A stretch of DNA of 6,399 nt, taken from contig JAJTDX010000158.1 of the NCBI GenBank assembly GCA_021298235.1, forward strand, positions 1 to 6,399, given 5' to 3'. The notes below the pieces were generated by a model that did not search any database, was not told the DNA's origin, and worked only from the letters and a program-made list of their open reading frames with translations. This document shows, piece by piece, positions 1 to 6,399 of the stretch; the first letter of the stretch is position 1; each line of letters starts with the position of its first letter. The translations under genes were made by a program, and so were the position numbers. Source of the DNA: Cryomorphaceae bacterium. GTDB taxonomy: Bacteria > Bacteroidota > Bacteroidia > Flavobacteriales > Crocinitomicaceae.

Positions 1-93
1 CTCTGTCCCTGGAAAGTCTGTGATCTGTTGCCAGTTTTGAGCCCGAGATTCAATGGCGAGCATTAGAATAATCAGATAGATAATGTGCTTCAT
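1..93 (-). CDS. Secreted Kelch-like protein, N-terminus only (runs off left edge)
   Basis: Reading the minus strand from an ATG at 93-91 gives 31 codons that stay open to the window edge. The peptide starts MKHIIYLIILMLAIESRA, a typical signal peptide: one Lys, a hydrophobic core of Ile/Leu, and an S-R-A end with likely cleavage after Ala18. The mature part begins QNWQQITDFPGTE. The W-x-Q-I/K-x-D-F-P-G-T opening is what I recall from Kelch-repeat (galactose-oxidase-like beta-propeller) secreted proteins of Bacteroidota, so a Kelch protein is the best guess. Only the first blade could be visible here. The protein is probably exported across the inner membrane; its final location cannot be judged. 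It follows the lipoprotein gene in the same direction after 84 bases, so it may be an independent unit. The gene start is fairly sure; the family is an inference from about a dozen residues. Confidence 0.62.
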   Translation of the reverse strand, partial: MKHIIYLIILMLAIESRAQNWQQITDFPGTE

Positions 94-143
94 ATTGGGA
101 CTTTAACGTATTAATTGGCCGCGTATTGAGTTGGGGGGAGAAA

Positions 144-170
144 GAGATCGACGCTATTTGGCGTTCTCTC
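144..170 (-). terminator. Weak imperfect hairpin after the lipoprotein gene
   Basis: Just after the lipoprotein stop codon the minus-strand transcript can fold as GAGA-GA-ACGC / loop CAAATA / GCGT-CGA-TCTC. This is two 4-bp stems separated by a 2x3 internal loop. It is followed by TTTCTC and a run of six C rather than a clean U tract. It could be a weak terminator or only a chance pairing; the stem is short and the tail is not canonical. Confidence 0.2.
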
Positions 171-177
171 AATTTTA

Positions 178-711
178 TCACGCTTCTCCATTCACCATCA
201 TTTCGGAATACGTTCCTTGAGTCAAGTTGACTTTGAGATTAAAGTAACAATTTCCACCGTCCATTACAATATATGCACTGGTTCGTGAATGTTTATCCCA
301 TTGATCACAGAAACAATTTATCCAAACAACCTTTTCACCCCGGCTATTTCTTGTTGCCATATATTGTCTTTTGTAACGTGTCAAGTCAATTACGAAATCT
401 TTCTTATCGCGTTTGTGTTCTGGATTTTTGTGGTTTATTTCTTGAATTTGTTTCTCTTGTTCGACATTATAGCCCTCAACACATTTCTTAAGCAGCCGCT
501 CTATATCTATTAAATCTTGCGTCGTCAAGTCGGCCGGTTTACCGGATAGAGAAACCCAAGTCGTGTCTAAGGGTAAAATAACAAAAACAGAGGTGTCTAT
601 TTGAATTTTAGGTGTCTGCTTTAAGTTTTTTGGTGTGTTCGTATTATTGTGTTCGCAACCAATCAAAAAGAATATCAAGAAGAACATCGAATATACCGGC
701 TGTCGCACCAT
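178..711 (-). CDS. Conserved lipoprotein of unknown function
   Basis: 177 residues with a type II signal peptide. MVRQPVYS is followed by the hydrophobic run MFFLIFFLIG and a lipobox L-I-G-C with Cys19 as the lipidated residue, so the mature protein is about 159 residues and membrane-anchored. The upstream ATG is preferred over Met9 because it supplies the positive Arg3; starting at Met9 would leave no charged n-region. Residues 20-40 are an Asn/Thr/Pro/Lys-rich linker. The middle (about 60-118) is charged and probably helical. The C-terminal part (about 125-177) looks most constrained: V-V-W-I-N-C-F-C (128-135), then D-G-G-N-C-Y-F-N-L-K (151-160) and the ending M-V-N-G-E-A. I recall similar C-terminal blocks in unnamed Bacteroidota lipoproteins but know no function. 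Cysteines at 77, 133, 135 and 155 could form disulfides or bind metal. The gene is AT-rich (about 37% GC in four sampled lines) and lies 43 bases after cysS. Confidence 0.8.
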   Translation of the reverse strand: MVRQPVYSMFFLIFFLIGCEHNNTNTPKNLKQTPKIQIDTSVFVILPLDTTWVSLSGKPADLTTQDLIDIERLLKKCVEGYNVEQEKQIQEINHKNPEHKRDKKDFVIDLTRYKRQYMATRNSRGEKVVWINCFCDQWDKHSRTSAYIVMDGGNCYFNLKVNLTQGTYSEMMVNGEA

Positions 712-754
712 TTGTGTGGTTCATTTAAATTGCAAAATAACTTTTCACACGTAT
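712..754 (-). promoter_or_regulatory. Possible promoter for the lipoprotein gene
   Basis: The 43-base gap between cysS and the lipoprotein gene contains TTATTTTG on the minus strand, which differs from the Bacteroidota -7 consensus TAnnTTTG only at the second base. No convincing -33 TTTG is seen at the right distance, and no hairpin terminator for cysS is present. The lipoprotein gene may be read through from the operon, transcribed from here, or both. Confidence 0.22.
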
Positions 755-2221
755 TCACGACCAGCTCGTTCCTTCTTTCGAATCTTTAACCGTAATGCCT
801 GCGGCTGCTAATCCATCGCGGATTTTGTCGGAAGTTGTCCAGTCTTTGTTGGTGCGGGCTTGTTGGCGCAATTCAAGGACAAGTTCCATGACAGGGGCCA
901 ATTTGGAATCACTGTTGGCAACACCAACTTGAAGTCCGAGCACGTCTAATACGAAAGCGCTCATTTCTTTTTTAAGTTGGTCGCGATCGGCGGCAGAAAT
1001 TGTTTCCTTTCCGTCATTCGCCAGATTGATCCGACGGACGGCTTCAAACAAATTAGCAATCAAAATGGGCGCATTGAAATCGTCGTCCATGGCCGTGTAG
1101 AAGGAATCAACTATTGTTTTAACATTGAATGAAGATTCAGCAGAGGTATTTAGTTTGTCCAACAACATCATCGCATCGGATAAACGTGTATACCCTTTCT
1201 CTGCAGCATCCAACGAGTCTTGTGATAGATCCAGCGTACTGCGGTAATGCGCCTGCATCATGCAGAAACGAATAACATTCGGACTGTAGGGTTTATCAAA
1301 TAATTCAGTTGTTCCTTCTACGATCTCTTTGGGCAAAAAGTAATTCCCGAAAGATTTACTCATTTTTTGTCCATTGACGTTGAGCATGTTGGCATGCATC
1401 CAATATTTCGCAGGATTACAGCCCAACGAACCACAACTTTGAGCAATCTCATCTTCGTGATGCGGGAATTTCAGGTCCATGCCACCACCGTGAATGTCGA
1501 AATGTGCGCCGAGGTATTTGGTACTCATCGCGGTACATTCTATGTGCCAACCGGGATTCCCATCTCCCCAAGGTGAACGCCAGATCTGCATGTCTTCCGG
1601 ATTCGCCTTTTTCCATAAAGCGAAATCGGCAAAGAAGCGTTTTTCGTCTTGTGCATTGAGCGTTCTTGTCTCCTCAGCCAGTTCATCTACCTTGCGACCG
1701 CTGAGAATCCCATATTCGAAATTCTCGCTGTACTTTCGTACGTCAAAATACACGGAACCGTTCACCACATAAGCAAAACCATTATCCAGAATTTGCTCAA
1801 TGAGTTCAATTTGTTCTTGGATGTGGCCCGTCGCTGTAGGCTCAATAGATGGAGGCAATAGGTTGTACAAGCGCTGTAACTCCTGGAATTTCACATTGTA
1901 TTTATACACGATCTCTAGTGACTGTACTTGCTCCAAACGAGCAGCAGAACCGATGCTGTCTACTGCTTCGCCCAAACTGTTGGTGATGTGACCCGCATCT
2001 GTAATGTTGCGAACATATTTCACTTTGTAGTCGAGTAACAATAGGTAGCGGTAAATCATGTCGAAGTTGATGAACGTGCGCATATTTCCCATATGGGGTT
2101 CACTGTACAACGTCGGACCACAGACATACATCCCCACTCGACCGTGGTGAATAGGTTCGAACTTTTCTTTTTGTCCCGAAAGACTATTGTAAATCTGTAG
2201 TTTTCCCTGATGTATGCTCAT
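755..2221 (-). CDS. cysS: Cysteinyl-tRNA synthetase
   Basis: CysRS, a cytoplasmic class I aminoacyl-tRNA synthetase that charges tRNA-Cys with cysteine using ATP. At 488 residues it is slightly longer than the E. coli enzyme (461). The class I signature is H-M-G-N at 43-46, within C-G-P-T-L-Y...P-H-M-G-N, and the second signature K-M-S-K-S is at 286-290. The four zinc ligands that recognise the cysteine thiol are present, by alignment to E. coli Cys28, Cys209, His234 and Glu238: Cys34 (CGPT), Cys229 (W-H-I-E-C), His254 and Glu258 (P-H-H-E-D-E). The W-H-I-E-C-x-A-M-S and [13 protein letters not shown] blocks are CysRS-specific. The Rossmann core covers about 25-310, a helical DALR-type domain about 340-430, and the small anticodon-binding tail ends [10 protein letters not shown]. 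The start ATG overlaps the upstream stop as ATGA, implying translational coupling to the DUF3050 gene. The protein appears complete and functional. Confidence 0.98.
   Translation of the reverse strand: MSIHQGKLQIYNSLSGQKEKFEPIHHGRVGMYVCGPTLYSEPHMGNMRTFINFDMIYRYLLLLDYKVKYVRNITDAGHITNSLGEAVDSIGSAARLEQVQSLEIVYKYNVKFQELQRLYNLLPPSIEPTATGHIQEQIELIEQILDNGFAYVVNGSVYFDVRKYSENFEYGILSGRKVDELAEETRTLNAQDEKRFFADFALWKKANPEDMQIWRSPWGDGNPGWHIECTAMSTKYLGAHFDIHGGGMDLKFPHHEDEIAQSCGSLGCNPAKYWMHANMLNVNGQKMSKSFGNYFLPKEIVEGTTELFDKPYSPNVIRFCMMQAHYRSTLDLSQDSLDAAEKGYTRLSDAMMLLDKLNTSAESSFNVKTIVDSFYTAMDDDFNAPILIANLFEAVRRINLANDGKETISAADRDQLKKEMSAFVLDVLGLQVGVANSDSKLAPVMELVLELRQQARTNKDWTTSDKIRDGLAAAGITVKDSKEGTSWS
2218..2221 (-). 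other. ATGA stop/start overlap, DUF3050 gene to cysS
   Basis: The plus strand reads TCAT, so the minus strand is ATGA: the cysS ATG (2221-2219) overlaps the DUF3050 gene's TGA stop (2220-2218). No strong Shine-Dalgarno is seen upstream; the nearest purine run is AAGAAGAA, more than 10 bases away. Re-initiation by ribosomes finishing the upstream gene is the likely way cysS is translated. Confidence 0.85.
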
Positions 2222-2964
2222 TGTATTTGAATGTGTTCTTCTTGAATCTGTTTTCTAACGCCATTCCAAAGTTGAATTCTCTTTTCAATGGCGGTTAATG
2301 CTATTTCAGTACATTCAGCCCATTTATTGTCATCCTCGCCGCACAATTCAGCAATCATGTTTAACGAAATTGGACCATGTTCTTGTCCATCGACTTCAAC
2401 ATGTCGGTGCAAATAATACCTAAGTTTATCAAAGGATGAATTGGTGTTCTTTTCGATTTCATTTATTATTTCAATAAACATTTCAGGAATAATGTCTTCT
2501 CTCCCAAAAGTGAATGCCGAAGCGATCATGTGTATTTTTTGGGTTTGAATTACCTCAAAGGTAAAGGCCACAAAATCTTTTGTTTCTTGAGAAATTGGAA
2601 GGGATTTTAAGGTTTTTAATTCACCAGTTGCAACAAAATTTTCTATTATCGAAGTGTTTGCACCAATTTCCTTCATGGCCTCAATGTACAATTCATAATG
2701 GCTTGAAGGCACCCCCAGAACAATTTCATTAATGAAACGTCTCGTTTTCGGACTTCCTTTTGGGGTCCATGGAACAGTTGTACATGTTAAACCACTCTGA
2801 AGGGCTTTCAATAAACTCATAAAGTCCCAAACAGCGAAAACATGTTCTTCCATGAATGTTCGCATTGCATGAAGGGAAGTGAGCTCATTGTACAAGGGAT
2901 GACCTAAGAGTTGTTCCCTTGCTGAAGCAATTTCTTTTTCGAGCTTGTGAATGTTTCCGTTCAT
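2218..2964 (-). CDS. DUF3050 family protein, putative heme-oxygenase-like fold metalloprotein
   Basis: 248 residues, soluble, with no signal peptide or membrane segment, and predicted mostly helical. I recognise the DUF3050 family from several blocks in order: H-P-L-Y (22-25), [13 protein letters not shown] (41-53), a V-P-W-x-P segment (64-68), I-N-E-I-V-L-G (78-84), S-H-Y-E-L-Y (88-93), A-F-T-F-G-R-E-D (150-157) and [13 protein letters not shown] (186-198). From memory the family is grouped with heme-oxygenase/TenA-like folds; no member's reaction is known to me. Candidate metal ligands are His41, Glu91, His145, Glu156, His188, Asp192 and His196. The H-x3-D-x3-H spacing at 188-196 recalls the C-terminal ligands of heme-oxygenase-like diiron oxidases such as CADD and SznF, but this is an inference. 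The gene overlaps aspS and cysS by 4 bases on each side, so it is co-expressed with them. GC is about 37% over 2221-2940, lower than its neighbours. Family assignment is firm; activity is unknown. Confidence 0.85.
   Translation of the reverse strand: MNGNIHKLEKEIASAREQLLGHPLYNELTSLHAMRTFMEEHVFAVWDFMSLLKALQSGLTCTTVPWTPKGSPKTRRFINEIVLGVPSSHYELYIEAMKEIGANTSIIENFVATGELKTLKSLPISQETKDFVAFTFEVIQTQKIHMIASAFTFGREDIIPEMFIEIINEIEKNTNSSFDKLRYYLHRHVEVDGQEHGPISLNMIAELCGEDDNKWAECTEIALTAIEKRIQLWNGVRKQIQEEHIQIQ
2961..2964 (-). other. ATGA stop/start overlap, aspS to DUF3050 gene
   Basis: The plus strand reads TCAT, giving ATGA on the minus strand: the DUF3050 ATG (2964-2962) overlaps the aspS TGA stop (2963-2961). 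With the identical junction at 2218-2221 this makes aspS, the DUF3050 gene and cysS one translationally coupled chain. Confidence 0.85.
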
Positions 2965-4709
2965 TCTTTCAAAGTAATCCCAAGTTCTTTCAATTGATCT
3001 TCATTCAGTGGTGACGGTGCATCGATCATTGTATCTCGTCCACTGTTGTTTTTCGGGAAAGCAATGTAGTCACGGATAGATTCCGAACCTCCCATCGTTG
3101 CGACCAAGCGATCCAATCCAAAGGCCAACCCACCATGCGGTGGCGCACCATATTCAAACGCACTCATTAGGAATCCGAACTGTTCCTGTGCTTCTTCTTT
3201 TGTAAATCCGAGCAGATCAAACATGCGTGATTGCAGTTCGCGATTATGGATCCGGATCGAGCCTCCGCCCAATTCTACGCCATTCATGGCAAGGTCATAC
3301 GCATTCGCGCGCACTTTGCCGGGATCCGTATTGATGAGGTGCATGTCTTCTGGTTTTGGGGAGGTAAAAGGGTGATGCATCGCGTGGTAACGACCGCTTT
3401 CCTCGTCCCATTCCAAAAGTGGAAAATCTAATACCCACAAAGGCTTGAAAATATTGGGGTTTCGCAATCCGAGTTCGTTCCCCATATGAAGGCGCAACTC
3501 GTTCATTTGCTTACGTGTTTTATCAAGATCTCCGCTTAAAACGAGTAACAAGTCGCCGGGTTTGGCGCTTGCTTTAGCCGCCCATTGCGCCAAATCTTCT
3601 TGTGAATAGAATTTGTCTACGGAGGATTTATAAGTTCCATCGGCATTGCAACGCACATAGACCAATCCTTTCGCTCCGATTTGCGGACGCTTCACCCATT
3701 CGGTCAGCTCATCGATCTGTTTTCGGGTATATTCCACACAGTCTTCTGCATTGATGGCTATTACGGCCTCGGAACTATCAAAAATGGCAAATCCCTTTCC
3801 TTTGGCTAAGTCATTCAAGCCCACAAACTCCATCCCGAAACGGATGTCCGGCTTATCTGAACCATACCGAGCCATCGCTTCAGCGTAATCCATTCTTGGA
3901 AATGGTTCGTTGAACTCCACTCCTCTCACCGTTTTAAACAGATGCTTGATCAATCCTTCGAATGTATTCAGGATGTCATCCTGTTCCACGAAAGCCATCT
4001 CACAGTCGATTTGTGTAAACTCCGGTTGCCTGTCAGCGCGCAAATCTTCATCGCGGAAACACTTTACGATCTGATAATAGCGATCAAATCCCGAAACCAT
4101 CAACAATTGTTTGAATGTTTGTGGCGATTGTGGCAATGCGTAGAACTGTCCTTCATTCATGCGGCTTGGAACTACGAAGTCTCTCGCTCCTTCGGGAGTA
4201 GATTTGATCAATACAGGTGTTTCTACGTCGAGAAAGTTTTGCGAATTCAGATAAACGCGTGTTTCCAAAGCCACCTTATTGCGAAGCATGAGTTTTTGCT
4301 GAACTGGATTTCTTCTCAGATCAAGGTAGCGGTATTGCATGCGCAATTCATCACCGCCGTCTGTGTCGTCTTCAATGGTAAAGGGTGGAAGTTTAGCGGA
4401 GTTCAAAATAGTCAAGTTTTCGACTTTAATCTCGATCTCTCCGGTGGGGATATTTTTATTCTTACTTGAACGTTCTATTACCTTGCCTGTGGCTTGAATT
4501 ACGAATTCACGACCCAGTTTTCTGGCTTGTTCGCACAAAGAGCTATTGTCTTCCATGTTGAAAGCAAGTTGCGTTATCCCGTAACGGTCACGCAGGTCAA
4601 CGAAGGTCATGCCTCCCAAATCTCTAGAGCGCTGCACCCATCCGGCCAAGGTTATTTCTTTTCCAGCGTCATTGAGACGCAATTCTCCGCAAGTATGACT
4701 TCTATACAT
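2961..4709 (-). CDS. aspS: Aspartyl-tRNA synthetase, bacterial type
   Basis: AspRS, a cytoplasmic class IIb synthetase that attaches aspartate to tRNA-Asp. At 582 residues it matches the bacterial type (E. coli 590). An N-terminal OB-fold anticodon-binding domain spans about 1-105, with [11 protein letters not shown] at 23-33. Motif 1 is around 159-178 ([12 protein letters not shown]; the flipping loop is 171-177), followed by Q-S-P-Q (194-197). Motif 2 is [15 protein letters not shown] (217-231, ATP-binding Arg219). The bacterial GAD insertion covers roughly 290-420, H-H-P-F-T is at 445-449, and motif 3 is G-L-A-F-G-L-D-R-L (527-535, Arg534). Leu31 is the residue I associate with tRNA-Asp-discriminating enzymes rather than the His31 of nondiscriminating ones, so a separate asparaginyl-tRNA synthetase probably exists (inference). 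It starts 9 bases after the carboxylase stop and overlaps the DUF3050 gene as ATGA. No key residue is missing. Confidence 0.98.
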   Translation of the reverse strand: MYRSHTCGELRLNDAGKEITLAGWVQRSRDLGGMTFVDLRDRYGITQLAFNMEDNSSLCEQARKLGREFVIQATGKVIERSSKNKNIPTGEIEIKVENLTILNSAKLPPFTIEDDTDGGDELRMQYRYLDLRRNPVQQKLMLRNKVALETRVYLNSQNFLDVETPVLIKSTPEGARDFVVPSRMNEGQFYALPQSPQTFKQLLMVSGFDRYYQIVKCFRDEDLRADRQPEFTQIDCEMAFVEQDDILNTFEGLIKHLFKTVRGVEFNEPFPRMDYAEAMARYGSDKPDIRFGMEFVGLNDLAKGKGFAIFDSSEAVIAINAEDCVEYTRKQIDELTEWVKRPQIGAKGLVYVRCNADGTYKSSVDKFYSQEDLAQWAAKASAKPGDLLLVLSGDLDKTRKQMNELRLHMGNELGLRNPNIFKPLWVLDFPLLEWDEESGRYHAMHHPFTSPKPEDMHLINTDPGKVRANAYDLAMNGVELGGGSIRIHNRELQSRMFDLLGFTKEEAQEQFGFLMSAFEYGAPPHGGLAFGLDRLVATMGGSESIRDYIAFPKNNSGRDTMIDAPSPLNEDQLKELGITLKE

Positions 4710-4718
4710 TTCTTTGAA

Positions 4719-6260
4719 CTAAAGTGGAATATTTCCGTGTTTTTTATAGGGCAAGGTTTCGGCTTTGTTTTCCAGCATTTTAAACGCGGCGATTACTTTC
4801 GATCTGGTTTCTTGAGGAAGAATTACGTCATCCACAATGCCTCTTTCTGCCGCACGGTAAGGATTTGCGAACAATTCTGCATATTCTGTTTCTTTCTCCT
4901 TCCATTTGGCTTCCTGATCTGTGGCCTCAGAGATTTCTCGTTTGAAAATAATCTCTGCCGCCCCTTTCGCGCCCATTACAGCAATTTCAGCAGTCGGCCA
5001 GGCATAATTCATGTCTGCACCGATGTTCTTTGAGTTCATGACATCAAAGGCACCACCATATGCTTTACGAGTAATGACAGTGATCCGGGGAACAGTGGCT
5101 TCAGAAAAGGCATATAACAGTTTTGCACCATGCGTTATGATCCCGCGCCACTCTTGATCTGTTCCGGGCAGAAAACCGGGAACATCTTCAAATACAAGCA
5201 ATGGAATATTGAACGAGTCACAAAAACGCACAAATCGAGCACCTTTTCTTGACGCATCAATGTCCAGTACCCCCGCAAGCGCTGCTGGTTGATTTGCTAC
5301 TACACCAATAGTTCTGCCTTCTACACGAGCAAAACCGACAACGATGTTCTTTGCAAAATCTTCCTGAACCTCGCGGAAACTTTCGTCATCGATCACGCAT
5401 TCGATCACCTTACGAATGTCGTAGGGTACATTAACGTTTTCAGGAAGTATATTTTTAATGGTTTCTAGCTTGGATTCTGTGAAGGAAAATTGTTTTGGTT
5501 GTGGGGGCAATTCCCTCGCATTTTGTGGGAAATAAGTGACCAGGTCTCTCACTTTTTTAAGACATTCAACATCGTTCGATGCCGTAAAATGATTCACGCC
5601 CGATTTTTCTGCATGTGCTTTTGCACCACCCAGCTCTTCCGAACTAACTTCCTCGTGGGTAACTGTTTTAACTACATTGGGACCTGTTACAAACATGTAT
5701 GACGTGTCTTCTACCATGAAGATGAAATCTGTCAGCGCAGGGGAATATACCGCGCCACCGGCACACGGCCCCATGATCACCGAAATTTGTGGGATGACCC
5801 CTGATGCCCTTGTATTTCTATAAAAAATATCAGCATAACCCGCGAGTGAAACAACCCCCTCCTGAATTCTGGCTCCCCCGGAATCATTCAATCCGATCAA
5901 TGGCGCACCGTTCTTCATTGCGAGGTCCATTACTCTGCAGATCTTGGCGGCATGTGTCTCAGAAAGTGATCCGCCCAACACGGTGAAATCCTGCGAAAAA
6001 ACATACACCAATCTTCCATGAATGGTTCCAAAACCAGTAACCACACCGTCTCCCGGAAAATGTTGTTTATCCAACCCAAACGTAGTTGCACGATGTTCAA
6101 CAAACTGACCTATTTCCTGAAAAGAATCCTCGTCCAAAAGCAATGTAATTCGCTCTCTGGCTGTTAATTTACCTTGCTGATGTTGTTTCTGAATACGTTG
6201 CTCACCACCACCAAGGAGTGAGGTCTGACGCTTGTTAAGTAAAGTTTCGTTCTTGCTCAT
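4719..6260 (-). CDS. pccB: Acyl-CoA carboxylase beta subunit, probably propionyl-CoA carboxylase
   Basis: 513 residues, the usual length for the biotin-dependent carboxyltransferase subunit of propionyl-CoA carboxylase and methylmalonyl-CoA decarboxylase. It transfers CO2 from carboxybiotin to an acyl-CoA in the cytoplasm; with propionyl-CoA the product is methylmalonyl-CoA, which feeds the succinyl-CoA route. Two crotonase-like halves are visible. The N-half has G-K-L-T-A-R-E-R-I (30-38), [10 protein letters not shown] (126-135) and [13 protein letters not shown] (164-176). The C-half has Q-P-A-A-L-A-G-V-L (324-332), [10 protein letters not shown] (357-366) and [11 protein letters not shown] (398-408). 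The Gly-Gly-Ala runs form the oxyanion holes. Asp416, in [10 protein letters not shown], lines up by eye with Asp422 of Streptomyces PccB, which favours propionyl over acetyl-CoA. The biotin carboxylase and biotin carrier are not in the window. A methylmalonyl-CoA decarboxylase alpha subunit (mmdA) cannot be excluded by sequence. It is the first gene of the minus-strand operon, behind a good -7 motif. Confidence 0.93.
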   Translation of the reverse strand: MSKNETLLNKRQTSLLGGGEQRIQKQHQQGKLTARERITLLLDEDSFQEIGQFVEHRATTFGLDKQHFPGDGVVTGFGTIHGRLVYVFSQDFTVLGGSLSETHAAKICRVMDLAMKNGAPLIGLNDSGGARIQEGVVSLAGYADIFYRNTRASGVIPQISVIMGPCAGGAVYSPALTDFIFMVEDTSYMFVTGPNVVKTVTHEEVSSEELGGAKAHAEKSGVNHFTASNDVECLKKVRDLVTYFPQNARELPPQPKQFSFTESKLETIKNILPENVNVPYDIRKVIECVIDDESFREVQEDFAKNIVVGFARVEGRTIGVVANQPAALAGVLDIDASRKGARFVRFCDSFNIPLLVFEDVPGFLPGTDQEWRGIITHGAKLLYAFSEATVPRITVITRKAYGGAFDVMNSKNIGADMNYAWPTAEIAVMGAKGAAEIIFKREISEATDQEAKWKEKETEYAELFANPYRAAERGIVDDVILPQETRSKVIAAFKMLENKAETLPYKKHGNIPL

Positions 6261-6284
6261 TCGAAAGGGATCTCTGAATCACCA

Positions 6285-6292
6285 CAAAGATA
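6285..6292 (-). promoter_or_regulatory. Bacteroidota-type -7 promoter element for the carboxylase operon
   Basis: The minus strand reads TATCTTTG, a full match to the Bacteroidota consensus TAnnTTTG. It ends 24 bases before the carboxylase ATG, leaving a short leader. Upstream, only a partial -33 candidate (TTTTC, 6313-6309, 16 bases away) is seen rather than a clean TTTG. This is the likely start of the transcript running through the carboxylase, aspS, the DUF3050 gene and cysS. Confidence 0.55.
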
Positions 6293-6351
6293 ATGCTATA
6301 ATCGGATCGAAAATTATGATTTCTTAAGGGTATATGGAATTGATTTTCATG

Positions 6352-6359
6352 TAACTTTG
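6352..6359 (+). promoter_or_regulatory. Bacteroidota-type -7 promoter element for the divergent plus-strand gene
   Basis: The plus strand reads TAACTTTG, a full TAnnTTTG match, 22 bases before the ATG at 6382. The stretch between them is A/T-rich, as is common before Bacteroidota start codons that lack a Shine-Dalgarno. No clear -33 TTTG lies at the expected distance. Confidence 0.5.
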
Positions 6360-6381
6360 CCGAAACCAAAATTTATCATTT

Positions 6382-6399
6382 ATGAAAAATCTTATGAAT
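6382..6399 (+). CDS. Start of a divergent gene (first six codons only)
   Basis: An ATG at 6382 opens M-K-N-L-M-N and stays open to the right edge of the window. It lies shortly downstream of a full TAnnTTTG motif, in a region with no other gene, and a Met-Lys start would suit a signal peptide. Six residues are too few for any family call. The start itself is inferred from promoter spacing; a downstream in-frame ATG (codon 5) is the alternative. Confidence 0.42.

Noticed and set aside
273..513. Two overlapping plus-strand frames opposite the lipoprotein gene, with hydrophobic stretches
   Set aside because: The minus-strand frame has a lipobox, signal peptide and constrained C-terminus. The hydrophobic look on the other strand is a by-product of the Asn/Lys/Glu-rich coding strand.
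712..750. Inverted pair GTGTG/CACAC between cysS and the lipoprotein gene, considered as an operator or terminator
   Set aside because: The arms are only 5 bases, about 28 bases apart, with no U tract. Chance is the simplest explanation.
3942..4469. Plus-strand open reading frame of 175 codons opposite aspS
   Set aside because: It lies wholly antisense to a well-supported AspRS, its translation has no recognisable motif, and no promoter-like motif or start context precedes it. It is a shadow of a conserved gene.
4710..4718. TTTG-like bases in the 9-base gap before aspS, considered as an internal promoter
   Set aside because: The minus strand reads TTCAAAGAA here, with no TAnnTTTG on the correct strand. 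Readthrough from the carboxylase gene is simpler.
4494..5033. Plus-strand open reading frame of 179 codons spanning the aspS/carboxylase junction
   Set aside because: It is antisense to both conserved genes, rich in Phe/Cys as is common for reverse-complement frames, and has no family resemblance.
1..6399. Search for a defence, mobile or CRISPR-like system in the window
   Set aside because: No direct-repeat array, transposase, integrase, toxin-antitoxin pair, nuclease or phage gene is visible. Apart from the DUF3050 and lipoprotein genes, every full-length gene has a conventional metabolic or translation role.

Overview
The window looks like an ordinary chromosomal stretch from a member of the Bacteroidota, probably Flavobacteriia or a relative. 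Four things suggest this: TAnnTTTG-type -7 promoter motifs, moderate-to-low GC, a conserved lipoprotein of a type I associate with this phylum, and a secreted protein opening with a Kelch-like N-terminus. The genus cannot be fixed from the sequence alone.

Layout, read on the minus strand from right to left. A divergent intergenic region (6261-6381) carries one good -7 motif on each strand. The plus-strand one serves a gene whose first six codons are visible before the window ends (6382). The minus-strand one starts a tight run of genes: an acyl-CoA (probably propionyl-CoA) carboxylase beta subunit (4719-6260), then aspS after 9 bases (2961-4709), then a DUF3050 family protein (2218-2964), then cysS (755-2221). 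The aspS/DUF3050 and DUF3050/cysS junctions are both 4-base ATGA overlaps, so these three genes should be co-transcribed and translationally coupled. After 43 bases comes a small lipoprotein gene of unknown function (178-711). After a further 84 bases comes the 5' end of a gene for a secreted, probably Kelch-repeat protein (93 down to 1), which runs off the left edge.

How the genes fit together. AspRS and CysRS are housekeeping translation enzymes with every diagnostic motif present. The carboxylase carboxylates a short acyl-CoA, with its biotin carboxylase/biotin carrier partner encoded elsewhere. The unusual member is the DUF3050 protein, set between two tRNA synthetases. It carries a histidine/acidic residue pattern that could bind metal in a heme-oxygenase-like fold, and it is clearly more AT-rich than the genes around it (about 37% GC by hand count, against about 47% in sampled aspS lines and 44% in sampled cysS lines).

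I found no CRISPR array, tRNA or rRNA gene, insertion sequence, phage gene or recognisable defence system. The best lead for new biology is the uncharacterised DUF3050 protein; the rest is conventional.
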